A model generated the notes under the pieces. That model did no database searches and had not been told where the DNA came from. It saw only the letters and a list, made by a program, of their open reading frames with translations. This document shows positions 33,749-44,143 of a stretch of DNA of 64,000 nucleotides, in pieces (position 1 is the first letter of the stretch; every line of letters begins with the position of its first letter). Where the stretch lies: the NCBI GenBank assembly GCA_013423325.1, contig BLJB01000260.1:62001-126000 (forward strand), read 5' to 3'. The stretch comes from Usnea hakonensis (lineage: Eukaryota; Ascomycota; Lecanoromycetes; Lecanorales; Parmeliaceae). The position numbers and the translations under genes are program-made.

Positions 33749-35117
33749 ATCTGGTAGACGAAGCGATTGGCGTTTGGCCTCCATGTATCATACAGCATTC
33801 CCTTTGCTACCTCTCAGCCAATCGCACATGCAGACTTTCAAATCATCATGCTTAAAATTCTCCAATTTTAACTCACAAATTTCCACTCAATACAAGAACC
33901 ACCCAATTCCCCTTCCTTCCCCGATCCTCCACCCTCCTACGCTACAGCTTTTGAAAGGGGGCAAGGATTCCCTCAACCGAGCCCCTTGCTTTCTCGAAGC
34001 CCTGCTCTCCACAAAACAAATCTAGCTACTTACCTTACTTACTCTAGCAAACTCGTATAAAGCCACTCGCTAACGGACCTACTCTACTTACCTACCAACC
34101 AAACAACCAAACAACCAACCAAACAACCAACCAACCAACCAACAAACAACCCTTCTATCCAAGCGCAACCAAACTGGGGGGAACGAATCTAACCCGCACC
34201 ATGAACTCCAATTGAATAGGTGCTTAGCAGGGAAAAGTGAACTGACTACATAGAGATGAGATATGAGTGTGATAGATGAGCTGATAGGTTGCCGAGTGCG
34301 TGTAGAGTAGAGTACTGTATTTTATACAGGGGTGAGCTACAGTAAGAAGAGGGGGTGGGGGGATGGGCTGAAGGTAGCGTTGGGGAGAGGTATAATCATC
34401 CTTGAAGAGGGCGAGGAAAGAGAGCAAAAGAGGGAGGAATATCAATTGCAATGAAATACTACCCAGAACGGCAAAGGATTTGCGGGGCAGAAGTCCCCGC
34501 TTGTACTCCACTCGTACGGTAGCGTAGTGTGCCTACAAACGTTCGGAGATGGCTGAGTATCCAAACTGGGGTCTGATAACAGCACAGATACAGGTCGTGG
34601 GGACGGGGCAGGAGAATGCGGAAGAAATGTAAACATAGGATTCGATCCAGAGAAACTCGTGAGAGAAATACAGGGACATTATGAATGGGAATATATGGCA
34701 TCAACTCGAAGGTGAGAGATGAAGACTGATGGGCCCAAAGCTCGAACAGATTGAGTGTGAACAACTTAGCTGCTTATTGTCAAGCCATATTCACATTAAT
34801 TTACATCAGGATTGCTTGGATGCTTGATACCGCATGCATTGTTGAGTCCTATCTACAACATGTGTCGGAAACGAAGACCGATTCTTGATGGCCACGAGAA
34901 CATGCCTTTGGTGGTTAGATAAAAGGAATTAGTGTACACATTTTCCGCCGGAACACCTTCGCTGGACATTTTAGCAACGAACATGTCATCAATTGCTGGT
35001 AAGTTTGCTGAGCGTTCGCACAACGTGTCTTTATGCTCTTCCTAGTCATTCGTAACCGCCATCAGTACCTTTGTAACCAGTACCGCACCGTCACATTTCC
35101 TTGCTGGTGGCTCCATT
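33749..35117. other. Convergent spacer LSB5 / KAR9
   Basis: 1.37 kb between two stop codons. It contains CTTAC/TACC clusters (34025-34100) and an AACC/AACA microsatellite (about 34098-34150). No coding region is supported on either strand. Confidence 0.55.
34098..34150. repeat. CCAA/CAAA simple repeat
   Basis: A run of CCAACCAAACAACC-type units directly after a TACC-rich segment. Confidence 0.8.
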
Positions 35118-37670
35118 CTAAATCGCCCTTGACGTAGGCTTTGGACCCACTAGGCTGTCTCTAGTCTTCCACACAGGCCTTGACCCGAATGAGGTCTCTC
35201 TGCCATTATCGTTGGATGTCGTCCGAAACCCCAGAGCCGTCTCCCGGCCATTCGAAGGTGCCAAAGGCGAACTCTTTGGCAGCGGCAGCATACTAACACG
35301 GCGGCTGCTTGCGAATGAGGTACTTGGGCGCTGGAGCCTTGGTCTTGCAGATGGACTCTCCTCGGTAGACGCCTTTGGAAGCGATTCTGGTGTCGAGTCC
35401 AAGCGGATATTTTCCTTTTTTGACGCAGTGAACGGAGGTGTCTTGTCTTTCAACTTCACCCAACCAGTCGAGTCAGCAGGTGAGGATGAGGGGGTTTGGC
35501 GCATCCCAAAAGAGCTTTGGGTGCCAGATGTGACGCGTGGGCGATGCGAGATGGTACCAGTGACAAGAGCAGCTGCTGGGGATGAACGACCCAACGGACT
35601 AGGAGTAGCAAGGCCAGGTGAGTTCAGATGAGATCCAGCGCTGGATGGGGAACGGAAAGCCAGCGGACTCTTACAACTAGACGAAGGAGTAGAATATGGT
35701 AGTGGCCTTGCTTTCTGACCAAATTCGAAATAGTCGACCTTTGGAGACGAGTTCCACCGAGGCTTATTGTCGATTTGAGGCATGCCAGGTCTTTGAGTCC
35801 GATGCCCCGGGGCGGATACAGCCGATGCTTGTTTGGTGTAAGGTGATGGTGACGCGCCTCGAGACAAGGACCGGCTGTCTGATGTGAAAGATCTAGATAG
35901 AGGTGTTATGCGAGGCAGCTGAGTTGAAGCAGGTGATGAGGGTGGCATAGTTAGGTTGCGACGTGCACTGTTCAGGTGGGTGTTGCCATTGCGGCTTAAT
36001 CCATTCATACCAGGAGACACGTCACGCTTAGTGTTGGTTGGACCCATAACGATAGAGGATGTAGGCGAGCTACCGGGAGTGTCAACAGCACTACCGTTTG
36101 CAGAACGGTCCAAGGAACGGTCCATAGACATAATACTGGAGATGGAGTCGCGCAGCTGCTGACTTTTATTTACAGCCAGATCATCCAGAGCCAGATCCAT
36201 GTCTTTCATATCAGAGCCAGTATTCTGCCATCTTGCCTTTGCATCTGACTGGAGCCTCAAAATCTCGCCGTTTACCGTGAGACGGTCAGTAACACCTTTA
36301 TCAATGTGTCCCAGTAGCTTCTCAATTGCTGATCCGTAATGGACTTTCTTCGCTTCATAAGCCTCGACCTTCTTAGCCAACAATGGAGGATTGCTGTGCT
36401 GTGCCCCGACATCAATAGCTTCTTGAAGTTTGGTGACAGCGCGATCAATTGACTCGCAAAGCTTTTGAGCTTTCCTACCAGCGTTGCGAAACACAAGTAC
36501 CCACCGATCTTCGCCAAGCTCTTGCCTCAGACGTTCAGCATCACTTTCCAGGGTCTTCCACTTCTTCTCTAGGCTTATTCTTCTTGATTCAAGCTCCTGA
36601 CAAGCTGTAGGTAGCACTGGCTGTGCTTTGACGTGAAAGTTCGCCAAGGTCATCGGAAGGAAATCCAACGATGCTCGGAGTGGTTGCATGCGAGCGAAAA
36701 GCGCCAATAGTCGAGAGTCCTCCGGTGCTATACCAGTTCCCGGCTCTATTGGTGAGCCTGGTGACGATGCATTCGTTAAGCTGATGCAATGGCGTGTTGT
36801 CTCATTATCGCCCTCTTCAACGATAGTGTCGAGCTCCGGCATATCGAGAGCCCCCATGCTCTCAGATGGATCTGCGTGCAACGCTTTGTGCCTTGCCTCC
36901 TCCATCTCAAAGACCAATCTGGATAGATTTTCCAACTCTAGACCAATGTCTCCAAGTACAACGTTCCATAATTCTTCCCATTCCATTGCCAATTCAACCT
37001 GTCTTTTTATACCCTTTAGTGACCTCTGTACGGTGCCCCAATCCTCGAGGATCTTCTCCGTCTGATCAAGGAGAGCAGGTAGCTGCTGTTGGGAGAAGTC
37101 GTCTCGGGCCTGCAGTTCTTCCAGCGCGCTAACGTATGCCTTTATAAGCGTTTCGAATTTTTTGATCGCCACGTGAACCTCCTCAAGTCCTTCTCGGCCT
37201 GCGGCAGCAGCCCATTCTACGTCATCTTCAGCATCAAGACCACTCAAGACCTCTATTGCCTTCTGAAGCCAACGTCTAATCTGGTCTGCAGCGCTGCTGA
37301 GAGTGGTCGCGGCGATGGGACTTGTAGGTATAGCGGTGATGCTACTAGATAGCGAGGCTGCGTTGGGCAAAGCCAAGCAAGTCAATTGCGAAAGCTGACT
37401 CGTGAACGAGATTCGTGAAAGTGAGTATACCGAGTTCGCTCGAGATGACCTCATGGAGTTCAAGGAATTGAAATAGGATTCTGCGTCTACCGGCGACGCA
37501 AGCCTCTGCTGCATGGGTACTTCTCCTTGAGACGCTAGGGATTCTGCCTCCTCTGGACTGCAGACACGCATGGTCTCATCAATTCTCCGCGGGCCAGATA
37601 CAGCCACTGAGGTGGGAAGTTTGCGCACGTTCTTCGAAGACCTTGTCAGCTTGTCATATTCTGTCATCAT
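35118..37670 (-). CDS. kar9: KAR9-type spindle-positioning protein
   Basis: Single exon of 850 residues with ATG at 37670. The first 430 residues are helical and match the KAR9 family: ADQIRRWLQKAIEVLSGLDA, EDDVEWAAAAGREGLEEVHV, a coiled segment around LLDQTEKILEDWGTVQRSLK, and LRASLDFLPMTLANFHVKA. The C-terminal half is Ser/Pro/Arg-rich and disordered, with several SR-x-P or S-x-LP type short motifs (for example SRSFTSDSRSLSRGASP, TQLPRITPLSRS) of the sort that bind EB1-like plus-end proteins. Kar9 links microtubule plus ends (Bim1) to myosin and actin cables. A 5' exon is possible but not needed. The next gene is on the same strand, about 1 kb upstream. Confidence 0.88.
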   Translation of the reverse strand: MMTEYDKLTRSSKNVRKLPTSVAVSGPRRIDETMRVCSPEEAESLASQGEVPMQQRLASPVDAESYFNSLNSMRSSRANSVYSLSRISFTSQLSQLTCLALPNAASLSSSITAIPTSPIAATTLSSAADQIRRWLQKAIEVLSGLDAEDDVEWAAAAGREGLEEVHVAIKKFETLIKAYVSALEELQARDDFSQQQLPALLDQTEKILEDWGTVQRSLKGIKRQVELAMEWEELWNVVLGDIGLELENLSRLVFEMEEARHKALHADPSESMGALDMPELDTIVEEGDNETTRHCISLTNASSPGSPIEPGTGIAPEDSRLLALFARMQPLRASLDFLPMTLANFHVKAQPVLPTACQELESRRISLEKKWKTLESDAERLRQELGEDRWVLVFRNAGRKAQKLCESIDRAVTKLQEAIDVGAQHSNPPLLAKKVEAYEAKKVHYGSAIEKLLGHIDKGVTDRLTVNGEILRLQSDAKARWQNTGSDMKDMDLALDDLAVNKSQQLRDSISSIMSMDRSLDRSANGSAVDTPGSSPTSSIVMGPTNTKRDVSPGMNGLSRNGNTHLNSARRNLTMPPSSPASTQLPRITPLSRSFTSDSRSLSRGASPSPYTKQASAVSAPGHRTQRPGMPQIDNKPRWNSSPKVDYFEFGQKARPLPYSTPSSSCKSPLAFRSPSSAGSHLNSPGLATPSPLGRSSPAAALVTGTISHRPRVTSGTQSSFGMRQTPSSSPADSTGWVKLKDKTPPFTASKKENIRLDSTPESLPKASTEESPSARPRLQRPSTSFASSRRVSMLPLPKSSPLAPSNGRETALGFRTTSNDNGRETSFGSRPVWKTRDSLVGPKPTSRAI

Positions 37671-38690
37671 AGACTGGCGAGTGTATTTCGATTGGATTTC
37701 TTCTAAAGATGGTGAATTCGTTCAACTTGATTTGAAGATTTCCAAGACTGGAAGCTTTCTGAGGCGTTCTGATCAATTCCCTCAAAGAACACCACGCTAT
37801 CTTATCAACTTTCCTCTTTCCCCCACAGGATTAATGCTCGCTTCTCTTCTCTCCACCTGCGTGTAGGGCGAAGAACTGGATTTAGTGGTCACGTCTAAGC
37901 CTCGATTTCATTTGAGTGGCCGTGGCAGCGTCAAACAAGATCACTGGAGCTCATAATGCACAAGAAGCATGAAGTCAGTGCCGGCAGGTCTAGGTCCGGA
38001 GCCTCTTTAGTTCGTATTTTCAGAAGGCTGAGGGCGAAGAGGTAGTGGTTTCCCTCTAGTCGACCAGCAACAACTCTTGATACTTGTATATTTGTTAGTA
38101 CTTTTGTTCGTTTTGTGCAAAGTAAGCCTGCCTAAGAACAAAAGAACACCTGTGCTGGGAGGGGAGACGATGGATGAGGTTTCCGGCGGCTGTGAACGTA
38201 AGTGAAGAAGGGGCCGTGTTGAAAGTGAAGCTCACGCGTTTAAGCGGCAGCGAGTGGTTGATTCTGATTGTAAAGCAAGAAAGAAGAAACTTGAGGCAAA
38301 CTGTTCGCTATACAAGCCAATTCTTCAGGGAATACAAGGGAAGATGGAAGCATGGGCAAGGTTTGTGTTTTGCAAGGGCAGATGTATGGCGGGTAATTTC
38401 ATGTTGACAATCCAATGGTCCTTCCGCAGCTCTACGGTTGACTATTGTGTCACGACCTCTCTTGTGTTTAGCGCTACGGGCGACTTCTATATCTAATTGT
38501 TCGGATACAGAAAGACATGTCTCTGAATGGCAGTCCTTCTGGGTTCTGATCCTATGATGAACAGTACGCGTAAAATAGGGGTATCTGATGAAGTTCTCTG
38601 CCGTCAGAGATCTGTACCGCTGCCCACCTGCATATAGCACGTCTCCATCTTGTCAAATCTTGAAACATTACTTCATAGCCATCGCAATTT
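37671..38690. other. KAR9 upstream region
   Basis: 1.0 kb between the KAR9 start and the 3' end of the upstream gene; expected to hold the KAR9 promoter. No gene or clear motif is seen. Confidence 0.45.
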
Positions 38691-40289
38691 TCATGATTGA
38701 CTGAGCTCATCGATGCCGATCCCTTGATCTTCAGGATATAGTATCTGCTGATTTGACTGCATTCTTCCTTGTTTGATTTCCTTTGTGAGCTCTTCCCTGA
38801 CTGCCTTGCTCCATTGAAAGATGGCTGCGTCAAAGTCCAGCCACGCGTCATTTCTTGCATTTGCAACTCCTGACACGTTGACTTTCAGCTTGGTCTCCCA
38901 CCGGATTTCAGCCGCTTTGATCCAATAGCGTAGGTTCTCCGAGCAGCGGTATGGTTTGGCGGTGTCGGTATGGAACGATTTGATGTCGCCAAATTGTCTC
39001 TTAGAGTTCCTCAAGAGAGCATTATGTAGATGAACTAATGTCAATCCCGTCCGTAACTCTTCCAGGAATTGGGTGGGTGCGCGGCCGGAGTCTTCGAGGG
39101 GTGTCCATTCAGGTAGATGCCCCTCAGGGAGGAATGAGCTTAAGAAAAGCCTTTCTCTTTCACGTTCTCGACCCTCCCATGACCCTTCAAGCCAAGCCCA
39201 GCTGTCTTGCGTCTGCTTCTCTTGCGCTTCAATTGCAGCTTCTTTGATTAGAAGCGCTTCTATGCCTTGCACCCAATCCTTCATGATTCTTAATTCTTCC
39301 TCTCTCATCCCGCCAGCGAAATTTCGCCCAGCCATCCGTTTTAGCACGTCCAGCACACTTAGAAGTTCTTCACGTATCTGACGTTCTGACTTGATACCGT
39401 AAAGTCGATGTGGATTCTCGTGAGAGGTGTGGTAGTTTTTGGCGGCACGAATTGCCAGGGTGATAACGTCTAAGATGTGCACACCTTGAATCTCATACCA
39501 GCCTGATGACTGCGAGGCCGACGATGACACCTGATATTTCTTGTCTGCGTCAGGAGAGTTGTTCTCTGGTTCTAGACTTTGCTGTTCGGTATCTTGCTGA
39601 TTCTGATCTTGAACTTCTTGTATTGCCTTTTTGGCATCGGCTAGAGTGATCTGAAGATCATGTCTGAGTGTGTCGAAATCCGGAGGAGGGGGCAGATACT
39701 GGACTCTGTGGCTATATGTACTGACCGTTGGTGGCAGCATGGGTGGTTCCTGTGACTCCTTAACGGCCTCCTCGAGAGAGCCATTACTATCGTCCATGCC
39801 TTGTCTCGAGTCTGGACTGACACGGTTCCTAGGGAGAAGGTTTGTAGACGGCTTCTCAGGGGCGTTCTTGTTCTTTGATCCTTTAGCCAACTGGCCTCCC
39901 TTGCCGTCTAATAAGCCAGTTCGGGCGAAGTAATATTGGAGATGAGCAATGCTGCCCAAGCTAAGAACACTCTCTCTATTTCCAGCTGAAGGAGCGAACG
40001 AAACACCTTGTGGCCGGACATAGCCCCTTTGGCGGACAGCTCCAGATGCAGAAACAGAACGAGAGGTTATGGAGGACTGCGAGTTCGTAGACGCCGACGA
40101 AGTGGTTGATGAATTAGCGGAGAAAGATCGAGTCAGTGGGGGGCAGGCGGATATTGCAGGCGTAGGAGATGTTGACGGAGATGGTGAGGAGTCTCTGGTA
40201 AAAGGTGGGGAATAACAGGCGTTACTTTCTGGCGATGGACTGAGACCCATTGTTGGTATGGGTGGTGTATTGCTTATGCCATCATACAT
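38691..40289 (-). CDS. Uncharacterised conserved protein, CH-like C-terminus
   Basis: Single exon, 532 residues with the ATG at 40289; an upstream ATG-free extension is a poor, signal-like sequence. The first 90 residues are Ser/Pro/Thr-rich. A conserved-looking block HLQYYFARTGLLDGKGGQ follows at about 123-140, then SHRVQYLPPPPDFDTLRHDL and a helical region (about 255-380: VITLAIRAAKNYHTSHENPH, IREELLSVLDVLKRMAGRNF). The C-terminus (about 415-510) has FLEELRTGLTLVHLHNALL, IKSFHTDTAKPYRCSENLR and YWIKAAEIRW, reminiscent of a calponin-homology fold. I do not recognise a named family. Tandem arrangement behind KAR9 suggests, but does not prove, a cytoskeletal role. Confidence 0.68.
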   Translation of the reverse strand: MYDGISNTPPIPTMGLSPSPESNACYSPPFTRDSSPSPSTSPTPAISACPPLTRSFSANSSTTSSASTNSQSSITSRSVSASGAVRQRGYVRPQGVSFAPSAGNRESVLSLGSIAHLQYYFARTGLLDGKGGQLAKGSKNKNAPEKPSTNLLPRNRVSPDSRQGMDDSNGSLEEAVKESQEPPMLPPTVSTYSHRVQYLPPPPDFDTLRHDLQITLADAKKAIQEVQDQNQQDTEQQSLEPENNSPDADKKYQVSSSASQSSGWYEIQGVHILDVITLAIRAAKNYHTSHENPHRLYGIKSERQIREELLSVLDVLKRMAGRNFAGGMREEELRIMKDWVQGIEALLIKEAAIEAQEKQTQDSWAWLEGSWEGRERERERLFLSSFLPEGHLPEWTPLEDSGRAPTQFLEELRTGLTLVHLHNALLRNSKRQFGDIKSFHTDTAKPYRCSENLRYWIKAAEIRWETKLKVNVSGVANARNDAWLDFDAAIFQWSKAVREELTKEIKQGRMQSNQQILYPEDQGIGIDELSQS

Positions 40290-40704
40290 GGTAACAGACA
40301 GACAATTGCGGACGTGGAAGAGTACAAGATGAGTGCAGAGGCATGAGCTGGAAAATAGTAGGCTTGACACTGGATATTTGAGGAGAGGGGCCAACAAGGG
40401 GATCGAGATTCAATGGCCCGAGGGGATGAAACCCAGGTGACGCGCTTGGTTAACCAATTTTGCCGGTGTTTTACCGTTGCCAAGAAACGCGTGAATGCCG
40501 CTAGGGCTGTTAAAGCAAGGTAGGGCTCACATTTCATTCATCTGAAAATGAACATGTACCTTCATCAAAAGAAAGGGTGCAGAGTCAGACTGCGTGAATG
40601 TGGATACAGACTGTATATCCCTTTCTTTTTCTTTTTGCGCCATATCTCTATGATCTAAGCTAATCCGTGTTCCCCACTGTCCGATCAATCCTACTAGCAG
40701 GGAC
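40290..40704. other. Short spacer
   Basis: 415 bp between the CH-like gene start and the acylphosphatase stop; presumably promoter plus 3' UTR. No other feature is seen. Confidence 0.4.
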
Positions 40705-41451
40705 TTATCGAGTCCCAAAGGAGCTCTCTCCTCCCTAAAGGTAAACATGTTCTCAATTAGCATGAATTATTGGGACCAAGGAATTGGAGGGATGAAAGAG
40801 AGCTTGTCCCTTCCCAACAGGAAGTCGCTAGTGCGCCTATTTTGATTTTGGGTGGGAAGAAAAGACTCTGAAATACACAGACCTTTGTGGTAATCTCTTC
40901 CTTCTCGACCTTCGTTACGTGTGCAGCGCTGGGTCCACTGTTGAGCTCCTTGAGGAACGACTTGATGCTGTCTTCTGAGCCTTGCGCTTCCCCAGAGACC
41001 TGTACCACCAATTATTAGCGACTGAAACTTCCTAGATCAACATGTTGAGGTTTGGGGAATGACACTCTCATAGGAATAGGTACACACTTCCAAGCTAGGA
41101 CAAAAAGTGAAAGAAGGGAACTTCTACCTTATTATCTGATGTGTTCATAACGAAGCCTGTTAGATTCAGGGATCTTGCTTTCGTTTGAGTGAAAGATCTG
41201 TCAAATCAGAAAAGGTCAAATACTGCAACTGCTTATACCCGAATTTTTGAAGCTGGCGTTGCGGGATGTTCTACCGAAAGTTGACACCTGCCAACTGTTT
41301 AGAGCTTAATCGGAATGGTAGCTCAGGATGTAGTCAAGGACAGACCTTGCACTGTGCCGTGTACTGTGTACGATATCTGTCCAGAGCAAAACTTAGCCAG
41401 GTTATCGCCTGTTTACAGTCCACACATGATACATACACGTTGTTGAGACAT
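40705..41451 (-). CDS. Acylphosphatase
   Basis: Six exons, complement(40705..40734, 40883..40999, 41128..41197, 41275..41287, 41346..41376, 41437..41451), only 91 residues, which is the normal size. The signature VHGTVQGVNFR carries the catalytic Arg20; the catalytic Asn38 lies in LTGFVMNTSDN, 18 residues later as in the family. KVSGEAQGSEDSIKSFL and the C-terminal GGESSFGTR complete the fold. It hydrolyses acyl phosphates such as 1,3-bisphosphoglycerate in the cytosol. Exon 3 is a 13-nt microexon that supplies the end of the phosphate-binding loop (GVNFR). Two donors are weak (GTCTGT), and introns (58-148 nt) make up more of the gene than coding sequence does. Confidence 0.88.
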
Positions 41452-41721
41452 AATGTAGGCAGTAAGTGAGAAGAACCTGCGCATCAGAGGGTTTCGAGCT
41501 TCAAGTCGTGAAATGGCAATTCAATGTTTTTGATATTGTGAGCGAGGTAATTGCTCAAAGTGACGTCAATTCTCAACTCACACGCCGAGAAGCACGCCTA
41601 CCGTACTTAAGTAAGGTATCACCTTAAAGTACAGCAAGGTACCTTAGGCTTGTCTGTAACTGTCTACTAAACCATACTTATTCTAAATCAAGTCTTTTCA
41701 AATCTTTATCAACAATACTCT

Positions 41722-43909
41722 CTACCGTCTTCTATTTGGCCCACCAGTATTAGCTCGATCGGCTACGCTAATAATCTCTCCAATACCAGCCTCCTCTTGC
41801 TTTTCCTCCTCCGCAGTAATTTCTTCTCTGCTATCCCACCACTTGATCTCTGCTAATTCAAATGCCAGCTTCCTCAGCTCTTTAACGGAATTATTCATCT
41901 CATCACCTTTGCTCTGCAGCTGTTCACCGACAAGCTCTTGCCATGAATCCGAAGTCCTAGAGAAGAATTCCCGAAGACTTTCAAAAGGTCGGGGGGACGG
42001 TCTCAAGTCAGCGACCAAGATCTCTGGCTGTTCAGTTTCAGTCTCATCCGTCTGTTGCTCTGCTAATGGTCTTTCGATGGCCTTTATGGGCATCTCGGCA
42101 GGTTGCAAAGCTACACCCATAGGCCCATCGCCCTCAGTGTCTTCATCTGTGGTACCGTCGTCTTCGTCCTCATCAGACTCAGATTCACTCTCCGAATCGT
42201 CGACTTGCCAATTTTCAAGTTCACGTCTGTAGATTTCTTGCACGCCGTCGAGTTTACCAAGATCGATGGCGTGCATCTCATCAAAAGTATATTCTCGATC
42301 ACCACGTTCATAGGTTCCCCCAAAAATGTACAGTACATCGCCCTGAACTGCCAACTGAGCGTTGAACCTTGGATGAGGCATTGTGCTTAGGACTACTTTA
42401 GCGGCCTTAGCCGGCAAATCTTCTGCCTCCAGCAAGTGCTCTGTATCCATGACCTGCGAATCTGCAATGCTTCCTTTTGTTTCCAGGGCTGCAAGATTGC
42501 GGAGCAATTCGGCTTCATCAGCTTCACCTCTACCTCTTCTCGCACCACGATTCTCGATCTGCTTCCTGGGAGCAGTTTTGGGGCGCCGCAATATTAACGG
42601 GAAGAACCGGTTGCGCTCGATGTTGAACGCGAAAAGTTGGTCGAAGAACTCGCTATCGATGCCTTCCTCGCTCTCTTCGATATCGTGAACTCCACCAAAC
42701 ATAATCCCACGACCTTTGTGGTAAGCCTGCGTCACGCCTGCTCTGGGCGGATTCGGGGAATTTACTGGTTTTTTGCGACGCTCCCATCGCATACTAGGGA
42801 CAGCGCTGCTTGTCGTATCCGTGGCTGGTTGTTCGATACGAAGAATCCAGGTATCTTGATGCAAAGTCGGTTTCAAGACGGATTTCGATAATTGAGAACC
42901 TCCTCCTCCTTTAGTCTGTTTGCCAACAGCATTGTTGGCTTTTACTCTTGAATAGCCACCAAATAAGACAGCTCCTGCGTCATGTGGAAGAAAGGAGAAA
43001 GAAGACCTCGCATCAGGCTTCTGAGACAGCACAGGATTGTGCCAAACATAATTCTGACAGTCATAAATCCAAAGATCTTGTAAATACTTAGTCATCTGAG
43101 AGGTGTCCTGGAATCCTCCAAACAAAATAATGTAATTCTAAGCTTGTTTGAGCATTTGCTAGCAATAGTTCTCTATGGTTGGTACTTACTTTATGGTATA
43201 CTAATCTGTGTCCACTCCTCGCGGGCGGGCCTTTACCTTTGCTCTCTAGTCTGGTCCACTCTCTAGTAGATGGTTCCAGCCTCCAGAAGTCATTGTAATG
43301 GTAGAAGGTACCTTGCTTCGGTGACGAAAACTCGCCTGAATTCGCTAATTAGCAAGTACGACCTTACAATAGACTATCTTCCTTGACCTAATCAATTGAC
43401 ATACCCCCAAATAAATACACGCCACCAGAGTTGCCACCTCGACACCATGCATGCCCGCTTCTGGGTAAGGGGCTGTTTGGGCTTGTTACTTTTCGCCATT
43501 CGTCTTTCCCAGTATGATAAATAAACAGGTCGTTGAAAAATGTAGCAAGAGTGCCATTGTAATACTCTCCCCCAAAAAGCAAAAGCTCCTTAACATTAGA
43601 AGGAGATCCAATGAGAGTTGCTGACGAGCGAGGAGACGGAGGCTCGCAGGGAGTCTCCGTGACTTTTAGCAATTGGGCTTGCTAGTATTGTGAGCGCCTC
43701 TCAAAAGGCGAAAGATGTTTGGAAGAACCGTTGCCCACCTGTTTGGCATATTCTTCTAGCACTGATTCAAGATCGATGTCTTCAGCGTCACTATCGTCTG
43801 CTCCTTTGGACTTTACTTTCTTTTCTTTCTGAGCCGTCTTTTTGCTTTGTTTAGCAGTAACTCGGGCTTTTTTCTCTGCGTCTTTGACTTTCTTGCCCTT
43901 CTTGGCCAT
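41722..43909 (-). CDS. kel3: Kelch-repeat protein KEL3/KLHDC4
   Basis: Four exons, complement(41722..43137, 43190..43335, 43405..43681, 43739..43909), 669 residues. A Lys-rich, charged N-terminus (AKKGKKVKDAEKKARV) leads to kelch repeats: ELLLFGGEYYNGTLATFFND, GGVYLFGGEFSSPKQGTFYH, IILFGGFQDTSQMTKYLQDL, AVLFGGYSRVK, GIMFGGVHDIEESEEGIDSE and DVLYIFGGTYERGDREYTFD. An acidic stretch (ESESESDEDEDDGTTDE) separates them from a C-terminal DUF4110 domain (FFSRTSDSWQELVGEQLQ ... FELAEIKWWDSREEI). The build matches yeast KEL3 and animal KLHDC4; its molecular role is not settled. All three introns are 53-69 nt with clear signals. It is head-to-head with RecQ, about 210 bp between starts. Confidence 0.9.
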
Positions 43910-44083
43910 GGCCTGTTGACTGACCCACGGGATTAATTGAATGTTTCTTGATTTTCTAGATTCGGGATGCACGTGACTTCGTATTAGCGGCAAATTCGGC
44001 AGGCGCACCAGGCGCGTCTCGACTACTACACGCGTAGACTTACCTGTTAGGCTGTTTACTTGTGTAAATCTTCCCAAGATCTT

Positions 44084-44143
44084 ATGGCTGCTTCTCCCCA
44101 AGCAGCTATGACTGGGTTCTATGACGAGACACAATCTGGATGA
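44084..44143 (+). other. Possible upstream ORF overlapping the RecQ start
   Basis: An ATG at 44084 opens 19 codons that end at TGA 44141-44143, overlapping the RecQ ATG (44121) in another frame. It matters only if transcription starts upstream of 44084. Confidence 0.4.

Noticed and set aside
34600..34680. tRNA-like TTCGATCC box
   Set aside because: No matching A box, acceptor stem or cloverleaf around it.
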